A stretch of 64,000 bases of DNA from Pseudopelobacter sp964601865 (GCA_964601865.1 CAZRPI010000001.1:1-64000), one strand, 5' to 3'. Shown: positions 51,646 through 61,064, counted from the stretch's first letter. Numbers and translations are program-made. The notes: a model not told the origin generated them from the sequence alone.

Positions 51646-53675
51646 ACTCCACCCAAACCTTTCGCCCACTCGTTTCCGCGATCGTATCCGTCTACAGGGC
51701 AGAACGCTTCATTCGGGGCTGCCTGGAGGACCTCGTCGGTCAGACGCTCTTTCAAAAGGGTCAGCTGGAAATCATCGTTATCAACAGCGGCTCTCACGAA
51801 AATGAAGGAACCATAACGGAGGAATACACTGCCCGCTACCCTTCCCGGGTCAGGTACATCCGCACGGAAGAACGGGAGACCATCTATCGGGCCTGGAACC
51901 GTGGCATAGAAGCGGCAGGCGGCACATATGTAACAAATGCCAATGCCGATGACCGTCATCGCCCCGATGGACTGGAGGTCATGACGACTTGTCTGGACCG
52001 GAACCCCGAAATTGCTCTGGTCTATGCCGATTGTGATGTGACGACCGTCGAGAATGGGCGGTTTGGCGAGACGCCAATCGTTGCCCGTTTCAAATGGCCG
52101 GACTTTGACCCGGTACAGCTCTTCCGGATCTGCTATATCGGCCCCCAACCCATGTGGCGACGCTCTCTCCACAGGCGGCACGGTCTGTTCGATCCGACCT
52201 GCCGTTCCGCCGGAGACTACGAATTCTGGCTGCGCCTGGCAGCCGCGGGTGAGCGTTTTCTCCATATTCCCGAGACCCTGGGTCTGTACCTCCAGTCTCC
52301 CGGTGGGGTAGAGCATGCCAACCAGAGACTCTCCTGGGAAGAGTCAAGCCGGGCACGAACGAAGCACTGGCCGATGTCGTGGGGGACGCTCCCTTCACCA
52401 TCGGGAAATTACCTGTTCCCGGTAAGCGCCAGCAGGCAGAATGGTTCATCACCCCTGGTCTCGGTCATCATCCCCACCCGCAACCGCCCGGAATTCCTGG
52501 CCCGCGCCATTCAAAGCGTCCTGAACCAGACCTACAAAAATATTGAAATCATCGTAATCAACGACGGTGGCATCGATGTCGGAGAACTTACCGCCCATTT
52601 CAACAGCCGGAGAAACATCCGTTATATCAATCTGCCCACAGGAATTGAACGTTCGGCCGCCCGCAATCTCGGCATCAGGGCGGCACATGGAATCTACATT
52701 GCCTACCTGGATGACGACGACCGATATCTTCCGGAGCACGTTGCAACACTGGTGAGGCATGCACAGGAAACGGGATGCCGCGTTGTCTACTCCGATGCCT
52801 ACCGGGTCGAGCTTGACCCGTCAACAGGCCTCCCGGATGAAACCAGACGCGACATTCCCTATTCACTCGACTTTGATCCGGTCCGACTCCATGTGGAAAA
52901 CTACATTCCGATCCTCTGCCTCATGCATGAGCGATCCTGCCTGGATGAGACCGGCATGTTCGACGAACAGCTGTCGCGACTGGAAGACTGGGACCTGTGG
53001 CTCAGGCTATCCCGGGTAGCGCGGTTTCACCACATACCCCAGGCGACCTGTGAATTTACCTGGCACCACGGAGGAAGCTCTCAGACTCTGAACAATGCCC
53101 CGCTCTTTCTCAATGCCTACAAAACCATCTGCAAAAAGCATCCCGGCGCGGCACGGGAAAATGCATCCATACGGCTCTGGCAGCAGAGCAACATTTTCGT
53201 CAAAACATGCCAGACTTTTGAATATCTGAAGCAGCTTCTGGAACCATCGTGCCGGGGCAACCGTGCTCTGCCATCAATTTCTCCCGAAACCATCGGAACA
53301 TTGCTTACGCATGGAATTGACTCAAAAAGACTCGAATCAACCCTCTGCTGGACCAAATCATTCTTCGAGGATGAAAACCTCATCGAGTCCTGGCTTGACA
53401 GGGCGCTCACCGCGGATGAAGAAAACCACCCGGCAAGGATGCGTTTAGTCACTTTACTTATGCGCCAGAAAAGAACCCTGACAGCTTTAGCGCATCTGGA
53501 AATACTGCACCTCCACCATCCCACGGACATCCCGATCATCAGCGAACTGGCCAGCTTATATGCGAATTCGATGGGCAACAGGCAAAAAACCGCGGATATA
53601 CTCAACAAGGGATTATGGCTGTATCCCGGCAATGAAACTCTCCGGGATCAATTGAAAAAGATACTGAACCGGTAA
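51642..53675 (+). CDS. Double GT2 glycosyltransferase with TPR-like tail
   Basis: A 677-residue protein with two GT-A family 2 units. The first (about 10-250) has VSAIVSVYRAERFIRGCLED and NANADDRHRPDGLEVM as the metal-binding region. The second (about 270-490) has VSVIIPTRNRPEFLARAIQSVL and YLDDDDRYLPEHVATL. Residues about 580-677 form helical TPR-like repeats (SELASLYANSMGNRQKTADIL). Start is coupled to the previous gene by ATGA. Donor and acceptor unknown; likely the same glycan as the neighbours. Confidence 0.9.
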   Translation: MNSTQTFRPLVSAIVSVYRAERFIRGCLEDLVGQTLFQKGQLEIIVINSGSHENEGTITEEYTARYPSRVRYIRTEERETIYRAWNRGIEAAGGTYVTNANADDRHRPDGLEVMTTCLDRNPEIALVYADCDVTTVENGRFGETPIVARFKWPDFDPVQLFRICYIGPQPMWRRSLHRRHGLFDPTCRSAGDYEFWLRLAAAGERFLHIPETLGLYLQSPGGVEHANQRLSWEESSRARTKHWPMSWGTLPSPSGNYLFPVSASRQNGSSPLVSVIIPTRNRPEFLARAIQSVLNQTYKNIEIIVINDGGIDVGELTAHFNSRRNIRYINLPTGIERSAARNLGIRAAHGIYIAYLDDDDRYLPEHVATLVRHAQETGCRVVYSDAYRVELDPSTGLPDETRRDIPYSLDFDPVRLHVENYIPILCLMHERSCLDETGMFDEQLSRLEDWDLWLRLSRVARFHHIPQATCEFTWHHGGSSQTLNNAPLFLNAYKTICKKHPGAARENASIRLWQQSNIFVKTCQTFEYLKQLLEPSCRGNRALPSISPETIGTLLTHGIDSKRLESTLCWTKSFFEDENLIESWLDRALTADEENHPARMRLVTLLMRQKRTLTALAHLEILHLHHPTDIPIISELASLYANSMGNRQKTADILNKGLWLYPGNETLRDQLKKILNR

Positions 53676-53751
53676 AATGGTTTGATTCGCCGATGGGACT
53701 GATATACATTTCTTAGAAACACTTTTCGCACGTTCATTCTAGGAGACCGAT

Positions 53752-54828
53752 ATGAGCTATCAGATCATCCCCGCAACACTGTACGAGGCGCAGAACGCCT
53801 ATAGACGCCTTCAGTATCACATGAACATGGATGATCCGGCCACGACCATTCTGGAAATCAAAACATTCCTTAAGATGTACCCTGATGTTGCCCTTCCCTA
53901 CAACGATCTCGGGGTCCTCTACAGCAGGGTGGGAGAGAAGCTGCTCGCCCTGGCCTGTTACGAGAAGGCGAACCGGATCCAGCCGGGCAACCCCACCATA
54001 GTAAAGAACCTGGCCGAGTTTTATTTCATGGAACTCAACTGGGTTGATGACGCGATCATCATGCTGACCCAACTGCTCAACTCCTATCCCGACGACACCG
54101 ACCTGCTCCACCTGTTGATCAGCATCAGCAAGCAGGTGGGACGCGAGCAGGAGGCCCGGCTCTTCAGCCAGCATCTGGCACAACTGGAAGGGGAACCCCC
54201 TCCCATCACCGATGTTCATGTTTGCGATGCGACGACGGAGACGAATCCAACTGCTTCACTGGTTCCCGAAGAACCTGTTGTTGAGGCAGTCCCGCCTGAG
54301 GACAACCTGGAGGACATCCTGGCCAGACTCAGGCAGACACTCGGTCAGGAGCCTGCAACAGCGGTCCAGCCCCCTCCCGCATCACCGGCTGAGCTGTTCC
54401 GCTCGGCACAGGAACAGATGGCAACGGGAGATGATGAACAGGCGGTCTCAACACTGGAACGACTCGTCACCCTGGAGCCTGGCAACGCCCTGGCCCACAA
54501 CGATCTGGGGGTCCTCTACACTCGACTGGGGAATATGGAAAAAGCAGGGGTTCATCAGGCAACCGCGGTCAGTCTCAATCCAGCCAACATAACCTTCCGG
54601 AAAAACCTGGCCGGACTCTACTACAGCTGTCTGGGAAGAACCGACGAGGCGATCGGAATCTACACCAAACTGCTTCGGGAGTGCCCCGACGATGTGGAAG
54701 TGCTGACCGCCCTTGCCATAATTTCCGCGGCCAACCGGCTTAACGAACAGGCAAGGCTGTTTATGGGCCGCGTGTTGGAACTGGAGCCGTGGAACATCGA
54801 TGCGAGGGAATTCCTTGCAGGACTTTAA
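53752..54828 (+). CDS. TPR protein with a tandem-duplicated TPR unit
   Basis: A 358-residue TPR protein built from two similar halves of roughly 100 residues. One copy begins LPYNDLGVLYSRVGEKLLAL (near residue 45) and the other LAHNDLGVLYTRLGNMEKAG (near 247). Each continues through KNLA, a P-D-D block and EQARLF. A proline-rich linker joins them. DNA of the two copies is also similar. TPRs mediate protein contacts; here they may hold the acceptor or neighbouring transferases. AGGAG precedes the ATG. The 3' end overlaps the next gene by 29 bases. Confidence 0.85.
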   Translation: MSYQIIPATLYEAQNAYRRLQYHMNMDDPATTILEIKTFLKMYPDVALPYNDLGVLYSRVGEKLLALACYEKANRIQPGNPTIVKNLAEFYFMELNWVDDAIIMLTQLLNSYPDDTDLLHLLISISKQVGREQEARLFSQHLAQLEGEPPPITDVHVCDATTETNPTASLVPEEPVVEAVPPEDNLEDILARLRQTLGQEPATAVQPPPASPAELFRSAQEQMATGDDEQAVSTLERLVTLEPGNALAHNDLGVLYTRLGNMEKAGVHQATAVSLNPANITFRKNLAGLYYSCLGRTDEAIGIYTKLLRECPDDVEVLTALAIISAANRLNEQARLFMGRVLELEPWNIDAREFLAGL

Positions 54829-57800
54829 CAGAAATTTCGTCTCCATCGTAATACCGGTACACAACCAGGTGGAATACACCATATCCTGTCTCAGGTCACT
54901 GAACGCCTCACCGCCGGACATCGGCCATGAAATCATCATCGTCGATGACGGTTCCACCGACGACACCCGGCAGTACCTCTCCCATCTCTCACGCCATGAC
55001 GAACGCATCCGTGTTCTTCATCACGGTTCGGCAACGGGTTTTGCCAGGTCTTGCAACGCGGGAGCGGCAACTGCCCGCGGCGAGCTGTTGCTGTTCCTCA
55101 ACAACGACACGGAGATGCAACCGGGCTGGTTTCCCCCCCTGCACTCCCTCATCAATTCCAGTTCAGACATCGGTATTGTCGCTCCCAAGCTGATTTTCCC
55201 TGACGGCACAATCCAGCACTGCGGCAAGGTCTGGTCCGACACCGGAACCCCAGGCTCACACCCCCATCATATCTATTACCGTTTTCCGTCCGACCACCCC
55301 GCGGTAAACAAGAGCCGACCGTACATGATGGTGACCGGAGCCTGCATCATCATGCGAACGGCGGATTTCCGGGCAGTGGGCGGTTTCGACGAACGCTATG
55401 AAAACGGATGGGAGGACGACGACCTCTGCTATGCCATCAGTTCGGCCGGCAAACGGATCCATTACTGCCCGGAAAGCGTCGTCATCCATCACCAGAACAA
55501 AACGCTCAATGAACGGATGGATGAACTGAAACGCCGGCTTCCGACACCTGAGCGCCTGAACGAACTGGATGCTCTCGTTGAGAGAGGGACGGCATCTCCC
55601 GAACAGATCCAACTTGCCCGGCAGGTTCAGGCGACCTTTCACGACATGGAGACCGAACTGCTCCGTCTGCGGGACAAGTTCCACCGCAACCGCGGCGTTT
55701 TTTTCGAAAAATGGGGTTCCGTCATCAAACGCGACGCCCATATCTACTGCAGGGAGGACGGGGTGCCACTGGAAAGCGCCCTCACGGATGCCGCGGCAGG
55801 CGATTCACCTCCACCTCAGGAGAGCGACGGATGCCGGAGCGATATTCGGTCCGGTGGAGATGAAATGCCCCTGGTATCCATCATCATCCTTACCCGCAAC
55901 CGGCTGGACGTAACCGGGGCGTGCATTGCGAGCATCCGGCGCCATACTCCCGAATCCCACGAGATCATCTTCGTGGATAACGGATCGACGGACGGCACCG
56001 TACCATGGTTGCGTGACCTCAGCCTGGCGCAACCGCTATATCGCCTGATCGAAAACAGAGAAAATGCCGGCTTTTCTGCCGGGTGCAACCAGGGCATGCG
56101 CGCCGCGCGAGGCGAATTCATCCTGCTTCTGAACAACGATGTCGTAGTAACGCCGGAGTGGCTCTCCGGCATGCTCGAATGCTTCAGGGATGAAAATATC
56201 GGGATCGTTGGTCCCATGACCAACAACATCAGCGGCCCCCAGCAATGGCCCTGGTCGAATTACGGTAAAATTGAACGGCTGGATGATTTTTCTCGTGAAT
56301 TCCGACGCAACAACCGTTTTATCCGCATTCCCTGCCGCCGAGTCGTCGGCTTCTGCATGATGTTCCGGCGAGAACTGCTGGAGAAGATCGGTTTCCTGGA
56401 CGAGCAGTTCGGCTCGGGCAATTTCGAGGATGACGATTACTGCATCCGCGCGGCTCTGGAAGGGTTTCGGAATCTGATTGCCGCCGACGTGTTCATCCAT
56501 CACGTCGGGAGCGCTACATTTCAGGGCAACAACATCAACTACTCCGATGCACTCATGCACAACCAGCAGCTCTTCAACCGGAAGTGGAGCAGGCCGGTGA
56601 CGGAGGAGTCGCTGGGGCGCAGGATAATCCGCCTCAAGACACTTGAAAGCGCCGAGTCACTCAATCAGAGGGGGTTCGCGGATGAGGCGGTAAACCTGCT
56701 GCTCAACCAGGGTATCGGGCAGATGCCGCAAGAGCCCCTTTTCTACCGTGCTCTGGCGAAACTCTTCCTGGATGCGGGGATGCCGGGTGAAGCCTTATCG
56801 GTGCTGCAGGAGTATCCGGTCGAATTGCCCTCCCCGTTGCTCCTGCTCCAGTTTCAGGCGCTTCTGGCGCAGGGAAAAACGGATGAGGCCATCAGCCTGT
56901 TCCAGGAATCACCTGAGGCGACGGACAATGGAATCGACGCCCTCCTCCTGCGGGGATACGTCATGCTGGCAAGAGGCGATCTTCACGGCGCGGCAAAAAC
57001 GTTTGACCAGGCCCGGATACGTTATCCCTCCACCGCCCGGATTTATGCGGGACTGGCCGAGGTGGCGCATCTTGCCGGCGATGACCGGCTCTGCGCGGAA
57101 CTGCTGGAACGCTCTTTCCGCCTGGAGCCATCCGACATATCCATTGCAAATCAGTATCAGGCAACCCTCTCAACCGGTGACCAGTTCGCCAGGGCCGAAC
57201 GCTTCCTGGCCGAGGCACGCCATTTCTGCCCCAACAGCGATACGCTGGCCTGCATCCACATCGACATCCTGCTGCGCCTGGGGCGCCATCAGGATGCGAT
57301 TGAAGTCATCGAACACGCCCTGGTCTTTTTCAACTGGGGTGAAGGTTTCCTGGACGCGGCGCAATCGGTACGGGAAGGTCTGGGCCCGATTACCATTTCA
57401 GCCGGACCGGAGCGCCGGGGAAAATCCGTCTCCCTCTGCATGATTGTGAAGAATGAAGAGAAAAATCTGCCCCGCTGCCTGAAGAGCCTGTTGCCGGTTG
57501 TGGATGAGATCGTTATTGCCGATACCGGTTCCACGGACCATACCCGTGAGATCGCCACCATATTCGGAGCCCGCGTCATCTCTGTTCAGTGGGACGGAGA
57601 CTACTCGACGGCGCGAAACGCCGCGCTCGGCGAGGCGGCTGGCGACTGGATCCTGGTGATGGACGCCGATGAGGTAATCTCGCCGCGGGATTACGGGGGC
57701 ATCCGTACCCTGGTCGAGACATCTCCGGAAGGGAAGGTTGCATATTGCGTAACAAGCCGGAACTATACAAACCGGGTCGATCTTGAAAAATGGCGGGCCA

Positions 57801-58603
57801 ACCGGGGAGAATATCCCCGGGAAGAGGCGGGAAGGGGGTGGATGCCGAGCGACAAGACGCGCCTTTTTCCCAACCGTCCCGACATTCGCTTCGAAAACCC
57901 CATCCATGAGATGGTCGAGCCCGCACTGGACCGGCTGGGTATTCCCTCCATACCCGCCCCATTCGTGGTACATCACTACGGGTATCTGGACGACGAGCGG
58001 CAGCAACGCAAACTGCAGCAGTACTACGAGCTCGGGAAACGCAAGATGGACGAGTCCGGCGATTCACCGACGGCAATCGTGGAACTTGCCATCCAGGCCG
58101 CCGCGGTGAAGAAGTACGACGAGGCCATGTCCCTCTGGCAACGGGCTCTGGCAATCGATCCGAATTCCTCCCTGGCGTATTTCAATCTCGGGCACGTCTA
58201 TCTGCAGAAGGGAATGTTCCAGGAGGGGAGCGACGCAGCCCAACGGGCCATGGCACTGAAGGATAATTACCGGGAAGCGCAGGTCAACTACCTGCTCTGC
58301 CAGCTTTGCCTGGGGAACATCGAAACATCCCTGAAAACCGTGGAGGAGTATCTGAAGGCAAATCCCGATTACCCGATTCTGCTGCTCATGCGCGGGGTTT
58401 TATCGGCTGCTGGAGGAGACTGGGAAAGAGCGACCGCTGAATTCATGCAATTGCGGAATGCTCAGGTGGAGTTTTCAAATTTCATTCATGACGTCACGAA
58501 AAAACTGATCCAGGCAGGGCAAAAGAAATATGCCGCCAACCTGGTGGCAATCGCCGGAAAGGCGGGATGCTGCGGCGAGGAGAGCATACTGCTTGTGAGC
58601 TAG
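54800..58603 (+). CDS. Giant GT2/TPR glycosyltransferase (GT2-GT2-TPR-GT2-TPR)
   Basis: A 1267-residue protein. GT2 unit one is at about 12-250 (VSIVIPVHNQVEYTISCLRS, LLFLNNDTEMQPGWF). GT2 unit two is at about 356-600 (VSIIILTRNRLDVTGACIAS, LLLNNDVVVTPEWLSGML). TPR-like helices span about 615-860. A third, SunS-like GT2 at about 873-1080 starts LCMIVKNEEKNLPRCLKSLL and has VMDADEVISPRD. TPRs continue to the end. TPR-joined transferases suit a protein acceptor such as flagellin. The ATG at 54800 sits inside the previous gene; a start a few codons later is possible. It converges on the flagellar genes. Confidence 0.9.
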   Translation: MRGNSLQDFNRNFVSIVIPVHNQVEYTISCLRSLNASPPDIGHEIIIVDDGSTDDTRQYLSHLSRHDERIRVLHHGSATGFARSCNAGAATARGELLLFLNNDTEMQPGWFPPLHSLINSSSDIGIVAPKLIFPDGTIQHCGKVWSDTGTPGSHPHHIYYRFPSDHPAVNKSRPYMMVTGACIIMRTADFRAVGGFDERYENGWEDDDLCYAISSAGKRIHYCPESVVIHHQNKTLNERMDELKRRLPTPERLNELDALVERGTASPEQIQLARQVQATFHDMETELLRLRDKFHRNRGVFFEKWGSVIKRDAHIYCREDGVPLESALTDAAAGDSPPPQESDGCRSDIRSGGDEMPLVSIIILTRNRLDVTGACIASIRRHTPESHEIIFVDNGSTDGTVPWLRDLSLAQPLYRLIENRENAGFSAGCNQGMRAARGEFILLLNNDVVVTPEWLSGMLECFRDENIGIVGPMTNNISGPQQWPWSNYGKIERLDDFSREFRRNNRFIRIPCRRVVGFCMMFRRELLEKIGFLDEQFGSGNFEDDDYCIRAALEGFRNLIAADVFIHHVGSATFQGNNINYSDALMHNQQLFNRKWSRPVTEESLGRRIIRLKTLESAESLNQRGFADEAVNLLLNQGIGQMPQEPLFYRALAKLFLDAGMPGEALSVLQEYPVELPSPLLLLQFQALLAQGKTDEAISLFQESPEATDNGIDALLLRGYVMLARGDLHGAAKTFDQARIRYPSTARIYAGLAEVAHLAGDDRLCAELLERSFRLEPSDISIANQYQATLSTGDQFARAERFLAEARHFCPNSDTLACIHIDILLRLGRHQDAIEVIEHALVFFNWGEGFLDAAQSVREGLGPITISAGPERRGKSVSLCMIVKNEEKNLPRCLKSLLPVVDEIVIADTGSTDHTREIATIFGARVISVQWDGDYSTARNAALGEAAGDWILVMDADEVISPRDYGGIRTLVETSPEGKVAYCVTSRNYTNRVDLEKWRANRGEYPREEAGRGWMPSDKTRLFPNRPDIRFENPIHEMVEPALDRLGIPSIPAPFVVHHYGYLDDERQQRKLQQYYELGKRKMDESGDSPTAIVELAIQAAAVKKYDEAMSLWQRALAIDPNSSLAYFNLGHVYLQKGMFQEGSDAAQRAMALKDNYREAQVNYLLCQLCLGNIETSLKTVEEYLKANPDYPILLLMRGVLSAAGGDWERATAEFMQLRNAQVEFSNFIHDVTKKLIQAGQKKYAANLVAIAGKAGCCGEESILLVS

Positions 58604-58650
58604 TTACACGGCGTGGAAAAAGAGGCGCTGAAAGAGACGGAACGATGCAA

Positions 58651-59031
58651 TCACTCCGGCGGCTTTGTTCGCAGGCCTGCGGCGATGCTGAAGTTGATAT
58701 CGATCACGATATTCAGCTTGTCCGGATCATTGGGAAACGCGAGTACTTCAAAAAGACGTTTATCGACAAAAATGCTCAGATTCAGAATATCCTCCCGAAG
58801 CTTCTTGGGAAGCGGGTTGTCCGGCATTGACAACTCCGATTGAAAAAAACTCCACACCTTCTGATTGTAGCGTATGGCCTCATCAAGAAAGGCGTTCCGT
58901 TCCGGTGTATTCCATTTTTCCTGGCACTGTCTCAACTTCAGACCCGCCTTGGTCAGAACCGATGCCTCCAATTCCCTAGGGGACATAAACTCCTTGCTCT
59001 GCTGTTCGTATGCGGTACGGGGATCAGACAT
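58651..59031 (-). CDS. flaF: Flagellar biosynthesis regulator FlaF
   Basis: A 126-residue protein matching FlaF: an early YEQQSKEFMSPRELEASVLTKA, then FLDEAIRYNQKVWSFFQSEL, and the late LPKKLREDILNLSIFVDKRLFEVL. In alphaproteobacteria FlaF is needed for flagellin production and secretion, working against FlbT. GAGGAG precedes the ATG at 59031. It overlaps flbT by eight bases and is the last gene of the minus-strand flagellin operon. It converges on the 1267-residue transferase gene. Confidence 0.85.
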   Translation of the reverse strand: MSDPRTAYEQQSKEFMSPRELEASVLTKAGLKLRQCQEKWNTPERNAFLDEAIRYNQKVWSFFQSELSMPDNPLPKKLREDILNLSIFVDKRLFEVLAFPNDPDKLNIVIDINFSIAAGLRTKPPE

Positions 59032-59410
59032 TGCCAGTCAACTCCTCTTCATATTCAATTAACTCCCGCGAAGTCTTGAGCGCCTGATAATACTGGCCCT
59101 CCGCAACCTGTTCCCTCAGTTTCAGCACAAGAACACCGATGCTCGGCGCAGCCCCCACAATATCATCGGCAAGCCTGAGAAAAGATTCCATATGGACTTC
59201 ACGCTGTTCCTGATCAATATATATCAATTGAATGGCAAAGTAAATGCGCCGCGCCGGAGAATCTGCGTCACCTTCCCTCATGATGTCCTTCTGGCGCAGA
59301 ATGGGGACGGTATTCTCAACGAACAGCTCGGCGCTACGATTACCGTTACGCAACACGGCATTACCGACGATCACCTTCTCATGTGCTTTCAAAACAATTT
59401 TCAACGACAT
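59024..59410 (-). CDS. flbT: Flagellin mRNA regulator FlbT
   Basis: A 128-residue protein with the FlbT pattern: SLKIVLKAHEKVIVGNAVLR, RNGNRSAELFVENTVPILRQ, KDIMREGDADSPARRIYFAI and a helical C-terminus. FlbT proteins bind flagellin mRNA 5' leaders and control translation or decay. I start it at the ATG at 59410, with GAGG eight bases ahead; a TTG two codons earlier is less likely. It lies between the coiled-coil gene and flaF, in the operon behind fliC. Confidence 0.87.
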   Translation of the reverse strand: MSLKIVLKAHEKVIVGNAVLRNGNRSAELFVENTVPILRQKDIMREGDADSPARRIYFAIQLIYIDQEQREVHMESFLRLADDIVGAAPSIGVLVLKLREQVAEGQYYQALKTSRELIEYEEELTGNV

Positions 59411-59420
59411 GTTCAATACC

Positions 59421-60023
59421 TCACAACGAGGCCTGGATAGCCGACATTACGCGGGAAATGGCGTTACCCGTCGAAGAAAGTGTGTCAGCGGCGGTTTTTA
59501 CCGCACGGTCGGTCGAACGATCCGATAATGAAGGCGCGGCGACTTTCCCGTTATTCTGCGGAAACAGATCTACCCACATCCCCTGCACCCTTTCGAACAC
59601 GGGAGCGGGAGGAGAAGGAACCGTCAGTTCATCGATCTGTTTTCTGATGGAGGCGTAACTCATCAGAATCTTCTTGCGCTCTTCATCCTCCAGGGAATAG
59701 GGGGGATAGTTCTTGATTATTTTACCAAGTTCCCCGTTCATCCTGTCAACGATATCAGCGGCACGATTGAGAGCGTTTCCGGTTTCACGGATATTCCTGG
59801 CCGTTGCGTTAAGATCTTCCGCCATGCCTTCCAGGCGCTGCATCGCATCGAGAGCCTGGCGCGAGGAAGTCGGGCCGACCGTGACCCGATCACCGCCGAT
59901 CACGCCGGCTCCGGAATCGCTAGAGGCATCCTTCTGGTTGTCCGACGGCATCGGAGCAGATGGGGTAACACGCGGAGCAATGCCTGCAGTCTGCTGAACG
60001 ACGCTAATGCTTTCCGTACCCAT
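59421..60023 (-). CDS. Flagellin-locus coiled-coil protein, unknown function
   Basis: A 200-residue protein with a low-complexity N-terminus (about 1-55), a helical, coiled-coil-like region at about 55-130 (MQRLEGMAEDLNATARNI, RAADIVDRMNGELGKIIKNY) and a C-terminal helix (DTLSSTGNAISRVMSAI). No signal peptide or known domain is seen. It lies 10 bases before flbT and behind fliC, with AGGAGGTG before its ATG, so it is strongly translated and probably flagellar. A FlaG-like or chaperone role is possible but not supported by a motif. Confidence 0.65.
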   Translation of the reverse strand: MGTESISVVQQTAGIAPRVTPSAPMPSDNQKDASSDSGAGVIGGDRVTVGPTSSRQALDAMQRLEGMAEDLNATARNIRETGNALNRAADIVDRMNGELGKIIKNYPPYSLEDEERKKILMSYASIRKQIDELTVPSPPAPVFERVQGMWVDLFPQNNGKVAAPSLSDRSTDRAVKTAADTLSSTGNAISRVMSAIQASL

Positions 60024-60047
60024 GATTCACCTCCTGAACACGCATGA

Positions 60048-60074
60048 ATGGGGGAAGAAATACTTCTCCCCCCA
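60048..60074 (-). terminator. GC-rich hairpin between fliC and the downstream genes (attenuator candidate)
   Basis: On the minus strand GGGGGAGAA and TTCT(T)CCCCC form a 9-bp stem with a 4-base loop and one bulged T, about 30 bases after the fliC stop. There is no T tract, so it more likely stabilises fliC mRNA or reduces downstream expression than fully terminates. Confidence 0.5.
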
Positions 60075-60101
60075 TCCGGTACCAATAAGCCCGACTTGTT
60101 A

Positions 60102-61007
60102 CTAGAACAGCTTGAGGACTGCCTGGGCGGCCTGGGAAGCGAGGCTCAGCGAGGTGGTGCCCAGACTCTGGCGGGTCTGCAGCATCAGCATGTTGGCGCC
60201 TTCTTCGTTGGTGTCGGCCAGGGTCAGGTTGTCCGCGCCGGTCTTCAGGGTGTTGACCATGGAGTCGGTGAAGGTCTGGCGGGTCGTGACGATGCTGAGG
60301 TTGGCGGACAGTTTGGACGACTGGCTGCGCAGGGTGGAGAGGGCGTTCTCCAACTGCTTGGAGGAACTCTGGATGGCGCTGTTGCCTGTCGCAATCGTAC
60401 TGTTGTCCCAAGCGGTGCCCGTGGAGAGAGCGCCGCCGATTTCCGTAGCGTTGCCGGTAGCCGAAGTGGTGCCGTACGTACTTGAAACGGTAACCGTCTG
60501 CATCGAAAGTCCGACCGCGGTGGCGGTGAAGCCCTCGATCTTCAGGGTGGCGCCGCCAGTCGTTGGCGCGAATTCGACCGTCAGGTCATCATTGGTCAGG
60601 AAGTTGGTGCCGCGGTAGCCGGAATCGCTGGCAAGCTTGTTGATCTGCCCCATCAACTCGTTGTAGGTAACGGCGTAGTTGGCGCGGTCCGTTACGCTGG
60701 TTGAACCGAGAGCGGCCGCAGCGATACCTTGGGCGGATTCGATCAGGGCGGTGATGGCGGTGATACCGGCATCGGCGGCATTAACGCCCTGTACGGCCTC
60801 GGACATACCGTCCTTGCGGTTGGTGAGGTCGCTAGCGCGGTTGGTGGCATTCTGGGCGGCAAAGAAGTTGGTCGGATTGTCGAGGGCCGTGTTGACCTTT
60901 TTCCCGGTGGAGAGACGGGTCTGGGTCTGGGACATCAGTTTGTTGGTGTTCTGCAGTGCGAGGAGGTTGTTCCTCATGCCTTCGCTAAGAGAGATTGCGT
61001 TTGCCAT
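60102..61007 (-). CDS. fliC: Flagellin
   Basis: A 301-residue flagellin with conserved N- and C-terminal D0/D1 helices. The N-terminus has NLLALQNTNKLMSQTQTRLS and GKKVNTALDNPTNFFAAQNA; the C-terminus ends SLASQAAQAVLKLF. The central part (about 125-215) is a short Thr/Ser/Gly-rich variable domain, typical of surface-exposed sites that carry O-glycans. The short length and C-terminal string resemble alphaproteobacterial flagellins, in keeping with flbT and flaF. AAAGGAG precedes the ATG and a sigma-28 promoter lies upstream. It is the obvious acceptor candidate for the adjacent glycosyltransferases. Confidence 0.96.
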   Translation of the reverse strand: MANAISLSEGMRNNLLALQNTNKLMSQTQTRLSTGKKVNTALDNPTNFFAAQNATNRASDLTNRKDGMSEAVQGVNAADAGITAITALIESAQGIAAAALGSTSVTDRANYAVTYNELMGQINKLASDSGYRGTNFLTNDDLTVEFAPTTGGATLKIEGFTATAVGLSMQTVTVSSTYGTTSATGNATEIGGALSTGTAWDNSTIATGNSAIQSSSKQLENALSTLRSQSSKLSANLSIVTTRQTFTDSMVNTLKTGADNLTLADTNEEGANMLMLQTRQSLGTTSLSLASQAAQAVLKLF

Positions 61008-61031
61008 GGTGTTGCTCCTTTCTGGATTTCT

Positions 61032-61047
61032 GTGGCATTCTTGCCAC
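61032..61047 (-). promoter_or_regulatory. Hairpin in the fliC 5' untranslated leader
   Basis: GTGGCA and TGCCAC (61032-61037 and 61042-61047) form a perfect 6-bp stem with a 4-base loop, about 12 bases before the fliC ribosome site. FlbT is known to act on flagellin leaders, so this is a candidate binding or stability element. Confidence 0.5.
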
Positions 61048-61064
61048 TACATTTGTTATTTAGA

